64,000 nt of DNA from Leifsonia poae (GCF_020009625.1 NZ_JAIHLP010000002.1:2976001-3040000); one strand, 5' to 3'; numbered from the stretch's first letter, positions 33,739-41,905 are shown. The notes: generated from the letters alone by a model not told the origin. Program-made: numbers and translations.

Positions 33739-34353
33739 ATGCCGAGACCGACCTCACCCATCCTGAGCCTCGACGGCATCGCTGACGCGGCGATCGCCCT
33801 CGTCGACGCCGGAAAGCCGTTCGGCGTGAACGCGCTCGCCCGGGAACTGGGCGTCACGCCATCGTCGCTCTACAACCATGTCGACGGCAAAGACGCGATC
33901 GTCGAGCTGATGCGCGGGCGACTCGCCGAACGGGCGAGGATCGTCGTCCCCGAGGGTCTGGCCTGGGATGCGGTTGTCGAGTACGTGGTGCGCGCGCAGC
34001 GGTCGATGTTCGCCGCGCATCCGCTCGTGCTGCCGTTGCTGGTGGGCAAGCCGGTGACCGACGTCACGGTGCTCGGCTACTACGAGGCGCTGGCGGAGGC
34101 GCTGCTGGCGGCGGAGTTCCCCGACGACGAGGTGCTCGTGATCGTCGCCGTGCTCGACGCGTTCGCCCTCGGCTCCGGGCTCGACCTGTCGGCGCCACCG
34201 GAGGTGTGGCAGGCGCGACCCGACACCGCTCTCGGGAGGCTGGTGGACCGAGGGGAGGCGGGCGACGTGCGAGCCGACCGGGCGTTCGACCTCGGCGTCG
34301 AGCTGTTGCTCACTTCCTTGCGGGGGAGGCTCGCCGCCACCGCAAGGAAGTGA
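33739..34353 (+). CDS. TetR family regulator, likely of the agu operon
   Basis: A 204-residue regulator. The DNA-binding helix-turn-helix lies at about 14-52 (PFGVNALARELGVTPSSLYNHVDGKDAI), and the C-terminal domain resembles the TetR_C group of tetracycline-type repressors. It has a good AGAGGAG ribosome site. Divergent placement from the agmatine genes and the palindrome over its own promoter suggest that it represses both. The 3' end of the gene contains a 13-bp inverted repeat that may end transcription. Confidence 0.85.
   Translation: MPRPTSPILSLDGIADAAIALVDAGKPFGVNALARELGVTPSSLYNHVDGKDAIVELMRGRLAERARIVVPEGLAWDAVVEYVVRAQRSMFAAHPLVLPLLVGKPVTDVTVLGYYEALAEALLAAEFPDDEVLVIVAVLDAFALGSGLDLSAPPEVWQARPDTALGRLVDRGEAGDVRADRAFDLGVELLLTSLRGRLAATARK
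34311..34352. terminator. Hairpin within the tetR 3' end (between convergent genes)
   Basis: A perfect 13-bp inverted repeat (34311-34323 with 34340-34352, 16-base loop) ends at the TGA of the TetR gene and faces the convergent aldose epimerase gene. It is probably a bidirectional terminator built into coding sequence. There is no strong T run. Confidence 0.5.
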
Positions 34354-34386
34354 GACCAGGCGCCGCCTTCTGCGTGCGGAAGCCGG

Positions 34387-35310
34387 TCAGAGCGCCCGGA
34401 TGGTCCAGCCGGCGCTCGACGATGCGCCGGGTTCCAGCACCACGAGGTCGACGTGAGAGTTGAAGGCGTCGGGCGGGCAGGTCATCGGCTCCACGGCGAG
34501 GCCGATGCGGTTCGTGGCGTCGTCGTCGGTGTCGGCCGTGTGCACTTGCACCCACGGGCAGGCCGCATCCCAGGCCATCTCCACGCCCGAGCCGTCGGCC
34601 GACGTGAGCACCACGGAAGCCGTGCCGGACTCGTCTCGGGTGAGATCGGTGAAAGCGTGGTCGATGAAGGTGTCGCCGATGGCGCGCGGTTCGCGGAAAT
34701 CGAAGGCCCGGTTCGGGTCGGTGTCGACGGCGAACGCGGCGACCGGGATGAGGCGTTCCGCGGTGACGGTCAGCACGGTCGCGGCCGGGAGGCGCAGCGT
34801 CCAGTCGTCGACACGGCCGGGGCCGGCGACGAGATACGGATGCGGACCGGTGCCCCACGGTGCGGCATCCGGGCCCGTATTGGTGGCGGTGACCGTGGTG
34901 TGCAGGCCGGACTCGTCGAGGGTGTACTCCACGAAGACGTCGACGCGGTGCGGGTACCCCGCCTGCGCTTCGATCGTGGCGAGCAGCGTGACACTGCTCG
35001 CCGACTGGTCGACGGCCTCGAAGTCGAGCCACACGGCCAGGCCATGCAGGGCATGGCCGCGACCGGGTTCGGTGAGCGGGAGCTGCTGCTCCGCCCCGGC
35101 GAACGCATACCGCCCGTCGACCACACGGTTGGGCCACGGGGCGAGGGTCGCGCCCCGGTAGGCCGGGCGCACCTCGTCGGCGTCGAACGGCACGACGAGG
35201 GGGCGGCCGCGGTGCTCGAGCGTGCGGAGGGAGGCACCGAGCGAGGCGATCGTGGCATGGTAGTCGCCCGCCGTGAGGCCGAAATGGGTTCCGGAGATGG
35301 GGGTGGTCAT
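34387..35310 (-). CDS. Aldose 1-epimerase family protein
   Basis: A 307-residue galactose-mutarotase-like protein. Family residues are visible in PYRGATLAPWPNRV-type sequence (about 49-62), GHALHGLAVW (about 85-94, with a conserved His) and the GTGPHPYLVAG region (about 153-163, with a second catalytic-type His). It interconverts alpha and beta anomers of hexoses or acts on sugar phosphates. A CAGAAT hexamer six bases before the ATG suggests a leaderless message. It is divergent from the PNP oxidase gene with only 43 bp between the start codons. Confidence 0.85.
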   Translation of the reverse strand: MTTPISGTHFGLTAGDYHATIASLGASLRTLEHRGRPLVVPFDADEVRPAYRGATLAPWPNRVVDGRYAFAGAEQQLPLTEPGRGHALHGLAVWLDFEAVDQSASSVTLLATIEAQAGYPHRVDVFVEYTLDESGLHTTVTATNTGPDAAPWGTGPHPYLVAGPGRVDDWTLRLPAATVLTVTAERLIPVAAFAVDTDPNRAFDFREPRAIGDTFIDHAFTDLTRDESGTASVVLTSADGSGVEMAWDAACPWVQVHTADTDDDATNRIGLAVEPMTCPPDAFNSHVDLVVLEPGASSSAGWTIRAL

Positions 35311-35353
35311 TCAGCCATTCTGCCGAACAATCGGAGTGGGTACAGTCGGGGCT

Positions 35354-36016
35354 ATGACGGACCATGCAACCCCGGACACGCTCAGCGGTGACGAGACGAT
35401 CGTGCGACCGGAATTCGACGCCCCGCCCGGTGATCCGCTGGCGCTGCTGCGCGAGTGGCTGGAGGGTGCGACCGCGGCCGGTGCGCGGGAGCCGCTCAGC
35501 GCTTCCCTCGCCACGGCCGGGCCGACGGTCACGGGCGGACCGTCGCTGCCGTCGACCCGCATCATCCTGGTGAAAAACGTCGATGAGGTCGGGCTCGTGT
35601 TCGGCACCTCCGCGTCGAGCCGCAAGGGGCGCGACCTGGCCGGCACGCCCTACGGCGCCCTCGGGTTCTATTGGCGCGAGACGATGCAACAGCTGCGGGT
35701 GGAAGGCCCGGTGCGCCGGCTCGACGCGGAGGAGTCGGCCGCCCTGTTCGCCGACCGCCCGCGCGCGGCGCAGGCGACGACGGCGGCGTCACGTCAGGGA
35801 CTTCCCCTCGACGACGAGGCGGAGCTGGTCGCCGCCGCGATGGCACTCGACGAGTCGGTCGGTGAGATCCCCCGGCCTGACGATTGGGCGGCCTACCGCC
35901 TCGAGCCCACCGCGATCGAGTTTTGGCAGGGGCGTGCGAACCGGCTGCACCGCCGCCTCGCCTACCTCCGCACGAACCTCACCTCCCCGTGGACGCACGC
36001 CCGCCTTCAACCGTGA
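35354..36016 (+). CDS. pdxH: Pyridoxamine 5'-phosphate oxidase
   Basis: A 220-residue FMN enzyme that forms pyridoxal 5'-phosphate from PNP or PMP. It has the PdxH layout: an N-terminal DPLALLREWL helix, PSTRIILVK (about 75-83), SSRKGRDL (FMN/phosphate contact), the FYWRETMQQLRVEGPV core, and the C-terminal EFWQGRANRLHRRL signature. ATG 35354 is chosen over the upstream frame because TACAGT lies seven bases before it, giving a leaderless start. PLP supply would serve the nearby aminotransferase, though no shared operon is seen. Confidence 0.85.
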   Translation: MTDHATPDTLSGDETIVRPEFDAPPGDPLALLREWLEGATAAGAREPLSASLATAGPTVTGGPSLPSTRIILVKNVDEVGLVFGTSASSRKGRDLAGTPYGALGFYWRETMQQLRVEGPVRRLDAEESAALFADRPRAAQATTAASRQGLPLDDEAELVAAAMALDESVGEIPRPDDWAAYRLEPTAIEFWQGRANRLHRRLAYLRTNLTSPWTHARLQP

Positions 36017-36032
36017 TCGGGGGATGGGCGGG

Positions 36033-37505
36033 TCAGATGGTGCGGAGGGCTGCGTAGAGGTCGGCGCGGGCAGCGAAGGTGGAGAGGTCGCGGGTGAGGA
36101 GACGTTCGGCCTCGGTGACCCGGGCGCGGAGGGTGTGACGGTGGATGCCCAGCTCTCGGGCGGCCACATCGTAGACGCCGTTGTGGTCCAGCCAGACCCG
36201 CAGCGCGGCGGGGAGGGTCGGGTCGGCGGCGAACAGCGGGGCCACGGTCGCGGCGGCGACCGCCCGGGCGTCGCCGGACTGCAGCAGGTCGAGCATTCCG
36301 GCCGAGGCCAGATCATCGAACGCCCGCACAGGGGCGTCGCCGGTGGCACGTTCTCGGGCAGCTGACGCCTGCCCGACACCGGTCGGGAGCTCCGGCAGCA
36401 GCACGGGGGCGGAGACGCCGCCGCGCAGGTCGAACCGGGCGGCGAGGTCGGCGAGCGGCACTGTGTCGGAAGGGGGCGCATCCACCGGCAGAAGGAAGGC
36501 GATGGTGTCGCCGTCGCGAGCGAAGAAGGGGGCCGGGGTCAGCTCCAGCCGCTCCACGGCGGCCTCGACGGCAGAGCCGGTGAGGAGTGCGATGCGCACC
36601 GGGCCGCTGGGAAGCGGGCCGAACAGGGGCTCCGCGATGTCGGCGGCGAGCTCTCTGTCGCCGCCGCGAAGGGCGCGCCAGACGGCGGTGCGCAGGCGGG
36701 CGCGCGCCGCATCCGTCGCCCGGCTCTGCTCCAGCGCGAGACCGCCGAGCGCGACGACGCCCGTGACCACCTGTTGGGCGGCCTGGTCGAGGTCGTCCAC
36801 ACCGCCGACCGCGAGCACACCGCGCAGGCGCCCAGCGGCGCCGAGGGTCTGCAGAGCGAACGGCCGACCGGAGAGGACGACCGTGCTCCCGGCGCGTCGG
36901 CGGGCTCGCAGGAGCGGCTCGGCCGCGGCGGCGAGGTCGTCGCGGGCCGCGCCGTCGAGCGCGTGATCCGGGAAGACCCGATCGACCGCGCCGGAGGTGG
37001 CGACCAGGGCGACGGGATGCCCGAGCTGACGGGCGAGTTCGGCGAGAACCGCGCCGAGCGCATCCGGACGCAGCGCGGCCAGGGAGATGGCGCGCGAGGC
37101 GCGCAAGGCCCAGGTGCTGCGAGCGTAGGCGTCGGCGGCGGCCCGGTCGGCCACGAACCGGGCGATGGCGATGAACGGGGTGCGGTACGGCACTTCGAAC
37201 AGCGGCAGCCCGTGGCGTATGCACGCGTCGACGAGAGCATCCGGCGTTCCATCGCGCACCACTTCGGTGCCGAAACCGAGGCCGGCGATCCCGTGGGCCA
37301 CGAGGCGGGAGACATAGGGGTCGACCTCGTCTGGGGTGCCCGTGATGAGGAGGACTTGGCCGTCGCTGAGGAAAGGGGTCGGGTCGGGCAGCTCGGAGCT
37401 GTGCACCCAGGGGATCGCCCGGTCGAGGGCGTCGGCCGTGGTGGGGGTGAGCAGCCGCAGGGCGAGCTCCGGGCGGGCGAGCAACTGCGCGAGGGTGGTG
37501 GGCAC
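36033..37505 (-). CDS. PucR family transcriptional regulator
   Basis: A 490-residue regulator. An N-terminal PucR-type sensor domain (about 5-120) and a central region precede the C-terminal HTH_30 helix-turn-helix (about 435-475, VYDVAARELGIHRHTLRARV). PucR relatives control purine, polyamine and GABA use. It is divergent from the aminotransferase gene and is probably its regulator, like the GabR-type PucR proteins of actinobacteria. GTG 37505 has a GGAG site; the much longer frame upstream is a shadow. Direct repeats lie in the shared promoter. Confidence 0.85.
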   Translation of the reverse strand: MPTTLAQLLARPELALRLLTPTTADALDRAIPWVHSSELPDPTPFLSDGQVLLITGTPDEVDPYVSRLVAHGIAGLGFGTEVVRDGTPDALVDACIRHGLPLFEVPYRTPFIAIARFVADRAAADAYARSTWALRASRAISLAALRPDALGAVLAELARQLGHPVALVATSGAVDRVFPDHALDGAARDDLAAAAEPLLRARRRAGSTVVLSGRPFALQTLGAAGRLRGVLAVGGVDDLDQAAQQVVTGVVALGGLALEQSRATDAARARLRTAVWRALRGGDRELAADIAEPLFGPLPSGPVRIALLTGSAVEAAVERLELTPAPFFARDGDTIAFLLPVDAPPSDTVPLADLAARFDLRGGVSAPVLLPELPTGVGQASAARERATGDAPVRAFDDLASAGMLDLLQSGDARAVAAATVAPLFAADPTLPAALRVWLDHNGVYDVAARELGIHRHTLRARVTEAERLLTRDLSTFAARADLYAALRTI

Positions 37506-37523
37506 GCGGACTCCGATCGGACA

Positions 37524-37563
37524 GTCTGTCGAGTGATGCCACCTCGATTGTACGGTCTGTCGA
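37524..37563. promoter_or_regulatory. Direct repeats, candidate PucR-type operator
   Basis: GTCTGTCGA occurs at 37524-37532 and 37555-37563, 31 bp apart (about three helical turns), between the divergent PucR gene and the aminotransferase gene. They lie upstream of the aminotransferase -10 (TACGAT, 37587-37592), as expected for activator sites. Confidence 0.55.
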
Positions 37564-37598
37564 AGCGCGAGACGGGGCGGGATCCCTACGATTCCCCC

Positions 37599-38954
37599 AT
37601 GACCCTCGTCCACACCACCACCGTCACCGGTGGGCCCGCCCTCCCGCAGGAGCGCCGGCTCGTCACCGCCATCCCCGGCCCCGAATCGCGCAAGCGGATG
37701 GAACGCAAATCCCAGGCCGTTGCCGCGGGCGTCGGCACCACCATCCCCGTCTTCACGGTCGCGGCCGGCGGCGGTGTGCTCGTCGACGTCGACGGCAACT
37801 CGCTCATCGACTTCGGTTCCGGCATCGCCGTGACCGGTGTGGGCAACTCCGCACCGCGCGTCGTCGAAGCCGTGCAGGCCCAGCTCGCCCAGTTCACGCA
37901 CACATGCTTCACGGTGGCGCCCTACGACTCCTACGTCGAGGTGGCCGAAGCGCTCAACCGACTCACCCCCGGCGACCACGCCAAGCGCAGTGCCCTGTTC
38001 AACTCCGGTGCGGAGGCGGTGGAGAACGCCGTGAAGATCGCCCGTCACTACACCGGCAAGCAGGCCGTCGTGGCGTTCGACCACGCCTACCACGGCCGCA
38101 CCAACCTCACCATGGGGCTCACGGCCAAGAACCAGCCGTACAAGAACGGCTTCGGGCCCTTCGCCCCCGAGATCTACCGGGCGCCCCTCTCGTACCCGCT
38201 GCGCGACGGCGGCCTCAGCGGCGCCGACGCAGCGGCCCGCGCCATCCTGCAGATCGAGAAGCAGATCGGCGCCGCCAACCTCGCCGCGATCATCATCGAG
38301 CCGATCCTGGGCGAGGGCGGCTTCATCGTCCCCGCCGACGGCTTCCTCCCGGCGCTCGCCGACTGGGCGGCCGCCAACGGCGTCGTCTTCATCGCCGACG
38401 AGGTGCAGACCGGCTTCGCCCGCACCGGAACGATGTTCGCTTCCGAGCAGTTCGGCATCGTACCCGACCTGATCGTCACCGCCAAAGGCATCGCGGGCGG
38501 GCTGCCGCTCTCGGCGGTCACCGGGCGGGCCGAGATCATGGACGCTCCCCAGATCGGCGGACTCGGCGGAACCTACGGCGGCAACCCGCTCGCCTGCGTC
38601 GCCGCCCTCGCCGCGATCGAGACCTACGAGACCGAGAACCTGGCCGAGCGCGCCCGTGCGATCGGCGCCATCCTGTTCGAGAAGCTGGGCGCCATCGTCG
38701 CGGCCGACTCCCGCGTCGCCGAAGTGCGTGGCCGGGGCGCGATGGTCGCGATCGAACTCGTCGACCCGGTGACCGGCGAACCGGATGCGGCTCTCACCGG
38801 CACGGTCGCCGCCGCCGCCCACGCTGCCGGCGTCGTGCTGCTCACCTGTGGCACCTACGGCAATGTGATCCGCTTCCTGCCGCCGCTGAGCATCCCGGAC
38901 CACCTGCTCGTCGAAGGCCTCGAGGTCGTGGCGGAAGCGCTGGTGAACGCATGA
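37599..38954 (+). CDS. gabT: 4-aminobutyrate aminotransferase
   Basis: A 451-residue PLP enzyme of aminotransferase class III. HAYHGRTN, the EPILGEGGF active-site segment, D267 in IADEVQTGFARTG and the PLP lysine K296 in VTAKGIAGG are all visible. It moves the amino group of GABA to 2-oxoglutarate, giving succinic semialdehyde; the paired dehydrogenase gene supports this. The start sits six bases after TACGAT, so the message is probably leaderless. Its stop overlaps the next start (ATGA). Probably activated by the divergent PucR protein. Related omega-amine substrates cannot be excluded. Confidence 0.9.
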   Translation: MTLVHTTTVTGGPALPQERRLVTAIPGPESRKRMERKSQAVAAGVGTTIPVFTVAAGGGVLVDVDGNSLIDFGSGIAVTGVGNSAPRVVEAVQAQLAQFTHTCFTVAPYDSYVEVAEALNRLTPGDHAKRSALFNSGAEAVENAVKIARHYTGKQAVVAFDHAYHGRTNLTMGLTAKNQPYKNGFGPFAPEIYRAPLSYPLRDGGLSGADAAARAILQIEKQIGAANLAAIIIEPILGEGGFIVPADGFLPALADWAAANGVVFIADEVQTGFARTGTMFASEQFGIVPDLIVTAKGIAGGLPLSAVTGRAEIMDAPQIGGLGGTYGGNPLACVAALAAIETYETENLAERARAIGAILFEKLGAIVAADSRVAEVRGRGAMVAIELVDPVTGEPDAALTGTVAAAAHAAGVVLLTCGTYGNVIRFLPPLSIPDHLLVEGLEVVAEALVNA

Positions 38955-40459
38955 GCACCACGGAGACCACCGACACCACCGCCACCACCGTTCCCGCGCC
39001 GGCCGAGCGTGAGACCGAACTGCTCTCCCGAGTGCCCGACGGCCTGTACATCGGCGGTCGTTGGGAAGCCGGAGTCCGCGACCCCATCGAGGTTCTGGAC
39101 CCGGCGACCGGCCGCGTGATCAAGCGCATCGCCAACGCGCGCCCGGAGGACGGCATCCGTGCTCTGGACGCGGCCGCCGAGGCAGCGGGGGCGTGGGCGG
39201 CGACCCCGCCCCGCACCCGCGCCGAGATCCTGCGCACGGCGTTCGACCTGCTCCAGGAGCGCCGCGACGACTTCGCGCTGCTGATGACCCTGGAGATGGG
39301 CAAGCCGCTGGCCGAAGCCAACGGCGAGGTGACCTACGGCGGCGAGTTCCTGCGGTGGTTCAGCGAAGAGGCCGTGCGCATCGCCGGCCGCTACGGCTCG
39401 AACCCCGAAGGCACCGGCACCATGGTCGTCTCGCAGCGTCCGGTTGGCCCGAGCTTCTTCATCACGCCGTGGAACTTCCCGCTGGCGATGGCGACCCGCA
39501 AGATCGCCCCCGCGCTCGCCGCCGGCTGCACGGTCGTCGTCAAGCCGGCCGAGCTGACCCCGCTCACGACGCTGCTGTTCGCCCAGCTGCTCGCCGACGC
39601 CGGCGTGCCGGCCGGCGTGGTCAACGTCATCCCGACGTCGACCTCGGGCGCCGTCTCGGCCCCGATCATCGCCGACCCTCGGCTGCGCAAGCTCTCGTTC
39701 ACCGGGTCGACGCCGGTCGGCCGGGCACTGCTCGCGCAGGCCGGGCAGAATGTGCTCCGCACGTCGATGGAGTTGGGCGGCAATGCCCCGTTCGTCGTCT
39801 TCGACGACGCCGACCTCGACAAGGCGGTCGACGGGGCGATGCTCGCCAAGTTCCGCAATATGGGTCAGGCCTGCACGGCAGCCAACCGCTTCATCGTGCA
39901 CGAGTCGGTCGCCGAGGAGTTCGCCGCGCGGGTGACCGAACGCGTGAACGCTCTGCGCATCGGTCGCGGCACCGAAGAGGGCGTCACCCTCGGCCCGCTC
40001 ATCGACGACCGCGCGGTCGCCTCGATGACAGCGCTCGTCGAGGATGCGGTCGCCCGCGGCGCGCGCGTGCTCACCGGCGGCTCCGCCCCCGACGGCGACG
40101 GCTTCTTCTTCGAGCCGACGGTCATCGCGGATATCCGACCCGGGAGCACCATCCTGAGCGAAGAGATCTTCGGCCCGATCCTGGCGATCACGACGTTCGC
40201 CACCGAGGAGGAGGCCGTCACCCGAGCGAACGAGAGCGAGTACGGGCTCGTCGGCTATGTGTTCACCGCCGACCTCGCACGAGGCCAGCGCATGATCGAC
40301 CGGATCGACACCGGGATGATGGGGCTCAACACCGGCCTCGTCTCCAACGCGGCCGCTCCGTTCGGCGGGGTCAAGCAGTCCGGCCTCGGCCGGGAGGGCG
40401 GCGCCGAAGGGATCCACGAGTACCTCAGCACGAAGTACACGCTGATCCCTGTCGGCTAG
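38951..40459 (+). CDS. gabD: NAD(P)-dependent succinate-semialdehyde dehydrogenase
   Basis: A 502-residue aldehyde dehydrogenase, coupled to the aminotransferase gene. Family features include FFITPWNFPLAM (about 169-180), VVVKPAELTPL, FTGSTPVGR, the general base E274 in ELGGNAP and the nucleophile C308 in GQACTAANR. With the aminotransferase it completes the route from GABA to succinate. As no separate 4-aminobutyraldehyde dehydrogenase is in the window, it might also oxidise that intermediate (inference). Length is slightly above the family mean because of a Thr-rich N-terminal extension of about 20 residues. Confidence 0.9.
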   Translation: MSTTETTDTTATTVPAPAERETELLSRVPDGLYIGGRWEAGVRDPIEVLDPATGRVIKRIANARPEDGIRALDAAAEAAGAWAATPPRTRAEILRTAFDLLQERRDDFALLMTLEMGKPLAEANGEVTYGGEFLRWFSEEAVRIAGRYGSNPEGTGTMVVSQRPVGPSFFITPWNFPLAMATRKIAPALAAGCTVVVKPAELTPLTTLLFAQLLADAGVPAGVVNVIPTSTSGAVSAPIIADPRLRKLSFTGSTPVGRALLAQAGQNVLRTSMELGGNAPFVVFDDADLDKAVDGAMLAKFRNMGQACTAANRFIVHESVAEEFAARVTERVNALRIGRGTEEGVTLGPLIDDRAVASMTALVEDAVARGARVLTGGSAPDGDGFFFEPTVIADIRPGSTILSEEIFGPILAITTFATEEEAVTRANESEYGLVGYVFTADLARGQRMIDRIDTGMMGLNTGLVSNAAAPFGGVKQSGLGREGGAEGIHEYLSTKYTLIPVG

Positions 40460-40522
40460 GGCACTGCGGCAGCGCCCGCGATCCTCCCCGCCCCTGCTTT
40501 CACGCCTCCACGCCGTCCCGCA

Positions 40523-40614
40523 CCTGTTCTCAGGAGGATGGCGTCGCCGGCGACCGCCGGCTCCTGAATTCAGGAGCCGGCGGTCGCGGTTGGTTGGTTT
40601 GGCCTGAATTCAGG
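40523..40614. repeat. Three 12-bp palindromic boxes at exact 40-bp spacing
   Basis: CCTGAATTCAGG occurs at 40563-40574 and 40603-40614, and a diverged copy (CCTGTTCTCAGG) lies at 40523-40534. The centres are exactly 40 bp apart. The middle box is the core of a perfect 38-bp palindrome (40550-40587, 19-bp arms). The array lies between gabD and the next small gene. It may be an operator array or a recombination or protein-binding site. There is no T run to suggest a terminator. Confidence 0.75.
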
Positions 40615-40668
40615 TGCTGGGGTGGGCAGTCCGCCGTGGTGCAGGGCGGCCCGGAATAGGCTGGGAGC

Positions 40669-40815
40669 ATGGCAGAGACGATCGAGGTGACGGTCGTGCG
40701 CGTGCTCGCGGATGAGCGCGGCGAGCGCGGCGAGCACGGCGAGCGCGGCGAGCACGGCGAGCGCGGCGAGCACGGCGAGCGCGATGAGCGCAGCGAGGCG
40801 GCGGTGGCGCTGTGA
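40669..40815 (+). CDS. Small (GERGEH)n repeat protein
   Basis: A 48-residue, highly charged protein: a beta-strand-like N-terminus (AETIEVTVVRVLADE), then GER/GEH tripeptides encoded by a perfect 18-bp tandem repeat, then SEAAVAL. A TAGGCT -10 lies six bases before the ATG, with GGGAG also present. Its TGA overlaps the GTG start of the following propeller gene, so the two are translationally coupled. No family is recognised. Without the repeat it would be about 27 residues, so the repeat is probably an expansion in an older short leader-like protein. Confidence 0.5.
   Translation: MAETIEVTVVRVLADERGERGEHGERGEHGERGEHGERDERSEAAVAL
40711..40791. repeat. 18-bp tandem repeat inside the small coding sequence
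   Basis: Three full units (40720-40737, 40738-40755, 40756-40773) of a GGCGAGCGC + GGCGAGCAC repeat plus a half unit, with degenerate GATGAGCGC copies at each end. The unit length keeps the frame, so copy number can change without breaking the protein. Confidence 0.9.
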
Positions 40816-41738
40816 GCGCGCGGACGTTCGTCGAGCATCCCGTCGGCGAGGCGGGCGAGGGGCCGTACGCGGTGGCCGTCACCCGAGACGGGGCGCTGTG
40901 GTTCACCCTCGTGCACGGTGGCCGGGTCGGCCGGCGTGGCCCGGACGGCTCGCTCGCCTATCTCTCGCTGGGGGAGGGGTCGCAACCGTCGCTGCTGGCG
41001 GCCGCGACCGACAGCACCGTGTGGGTGACCGACACGACCGGCAACCGGCTCGTGCACCTCGGTGTGGAGCGGGGTGGGGTCGTGCTCGTGGGCGCCGTCG
41101 CGGTGCCGACGCCGGGCGCGCAGCCGTTCGGCGTGGTCTCGCTCGACGATGGCACGGCCTGGTTCACCGAACTGGGAGCGGATGCGCTCGGCCGCATCGA
41201 CATCCTGGGTCGCGTCGAGGAGTTCCCCGTCGGCCGCGACGGCGCGGTCGTGTCGATGATCGCGGCGTCGGGCGACAGCCTGTGGTTCACGATGAACGGG
41301 GGCAATGCCGTCGGCCATGTGCGGGGAGGGGATGCGGCGATCGCGTTCACCGAGCTGCCGCGCATCCCGTCCGGTCCGGTCGGTATCGCCGTGGCCGAGA
41401 ACGGCGCCGTCTGGGTGGCGGAGATTCTGGCGGATACGCTCGGCCGCATTGCCCGGAACGGCACCCTCACCGAGTTCCCCCTGCCCGCGGGGGCGAAGCC
41501 GCACGCCGTGGCGGCAGACCCGCGCGGTGGTGTCTGGGTCTCGCTCTGGGGCACGGGTCAGCTCGCGCACACGACCGACGACGGCGAGCTCTCGTTCTTC
41601 GACTTGCCGACGGCCGAGAGCGAACCGCACGGACTCGTCGTCGGCGACGACGGCGCCGTCTGGACCGCCCTCGAGTCCGGCGCCCTGGCCGCCCTCCTCC
41701 CCGAACCCTCGCCGGAGTCGGTCGGCATTCGGGCCTGA
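40812..41738 (+). CDS. Virginiamycin B lyase-like seven-bladed propeller
   Basis: A 308-residue beta-propeller with repeated blades containing G(A/D)xAWFTE, DALGRID and DTLGRIA motifs, as in streptogramin lyase (Vgb). The C-terminal SEPHGLVVGDDGAVWTALE region matches where Vgb places its catalytic His and Glu. Vgb opens the lactone of type B streptogramins without water; many genomic homologues have no proven antibiotic role. No signal peptide. It starts with GTG overlapping the stop of the small repeat protein. Annotation as a resistance enzyme should be treated as tentative. Confidence 0.75.
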   Translation: MSARTFVEHPVGEAGEGPYAVAVTRDGALWFTLVHGGRVGRRGPDGSLAYLSLGEGSQPSLLAAATDSTVWVTDTTGNRLVHLGVERGGVVLVGAVAVPTPGAQPFGVVSLDDGTAWFTELGADALGRIDILGRVEEFPVGRDGAVVSMIAASGDSLWFTMNGGNAVGHVRGGDAAIAFTELPRIPSGPVGIAVAENGAVWVAEILADTLGRIARNGTLTEFPLPAGAKPHAVAADPRGGVWVSLWGTGQLAHTTDDGELSFFDLPTAESEPHGLVVGDDGAVWTALESGALAALLPEPSPESVGIRA

Positions 41739-41857
41739 GGAACACCGATCCGATCGAAGACGTGCCCATCGGTGGCGCGGGCTTCCGCCTCGGAAGTTCT
41801 TCATCTGCTCCTTACCCCGTCTGCCCCACACTCCGTTGAGGGGGCGGGGATGTGGGC

Positions 41858-41886
41858 TTGACGTGTTCAGGGTTATCTTTTATGGT
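41858..41886 (+). promoter_or_regulatory. Sigma-70-type promoter of the ROK/sugar operon
   Basis: TTGACG (41858-41863) and TATGGT (41881-41886) are separated by exactly 17 bp, predicting a start near 41893. Confidence 0.75.
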
Positions 41887-41890
41887 TTAT

Positions 41891-41905
41891 TTAGTTCTGA
41901 ACAAA
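41891..41905. promoter_or_regulatory. Candidate ROK operator at the start site
   Basis: A GTTC-T-GAAC palindrome with outer TT/AA matches (15 bp) sits over the expected transcription start. A further GTTCAG at 41865-41870 faces CTGAAC at 41897-41902. This suits autorepression by the first gene of the operon. Confidence 0.55.

Noticed and set aside
37506..38903. Upstream continuation of the PucR frame to 956 codons
   Set aside because: The extra part is antisense to the aminotransferase gene; a good GTG with GGAG lies at 37505 and the natural N-terminal domain begins there.
40550..40587. Simple terminator for gabD
   Set aside because: The 38-bp palindrome lies 90 bases after the stop, has no T run, and belongs to a 40-bp spaced set of boxes.
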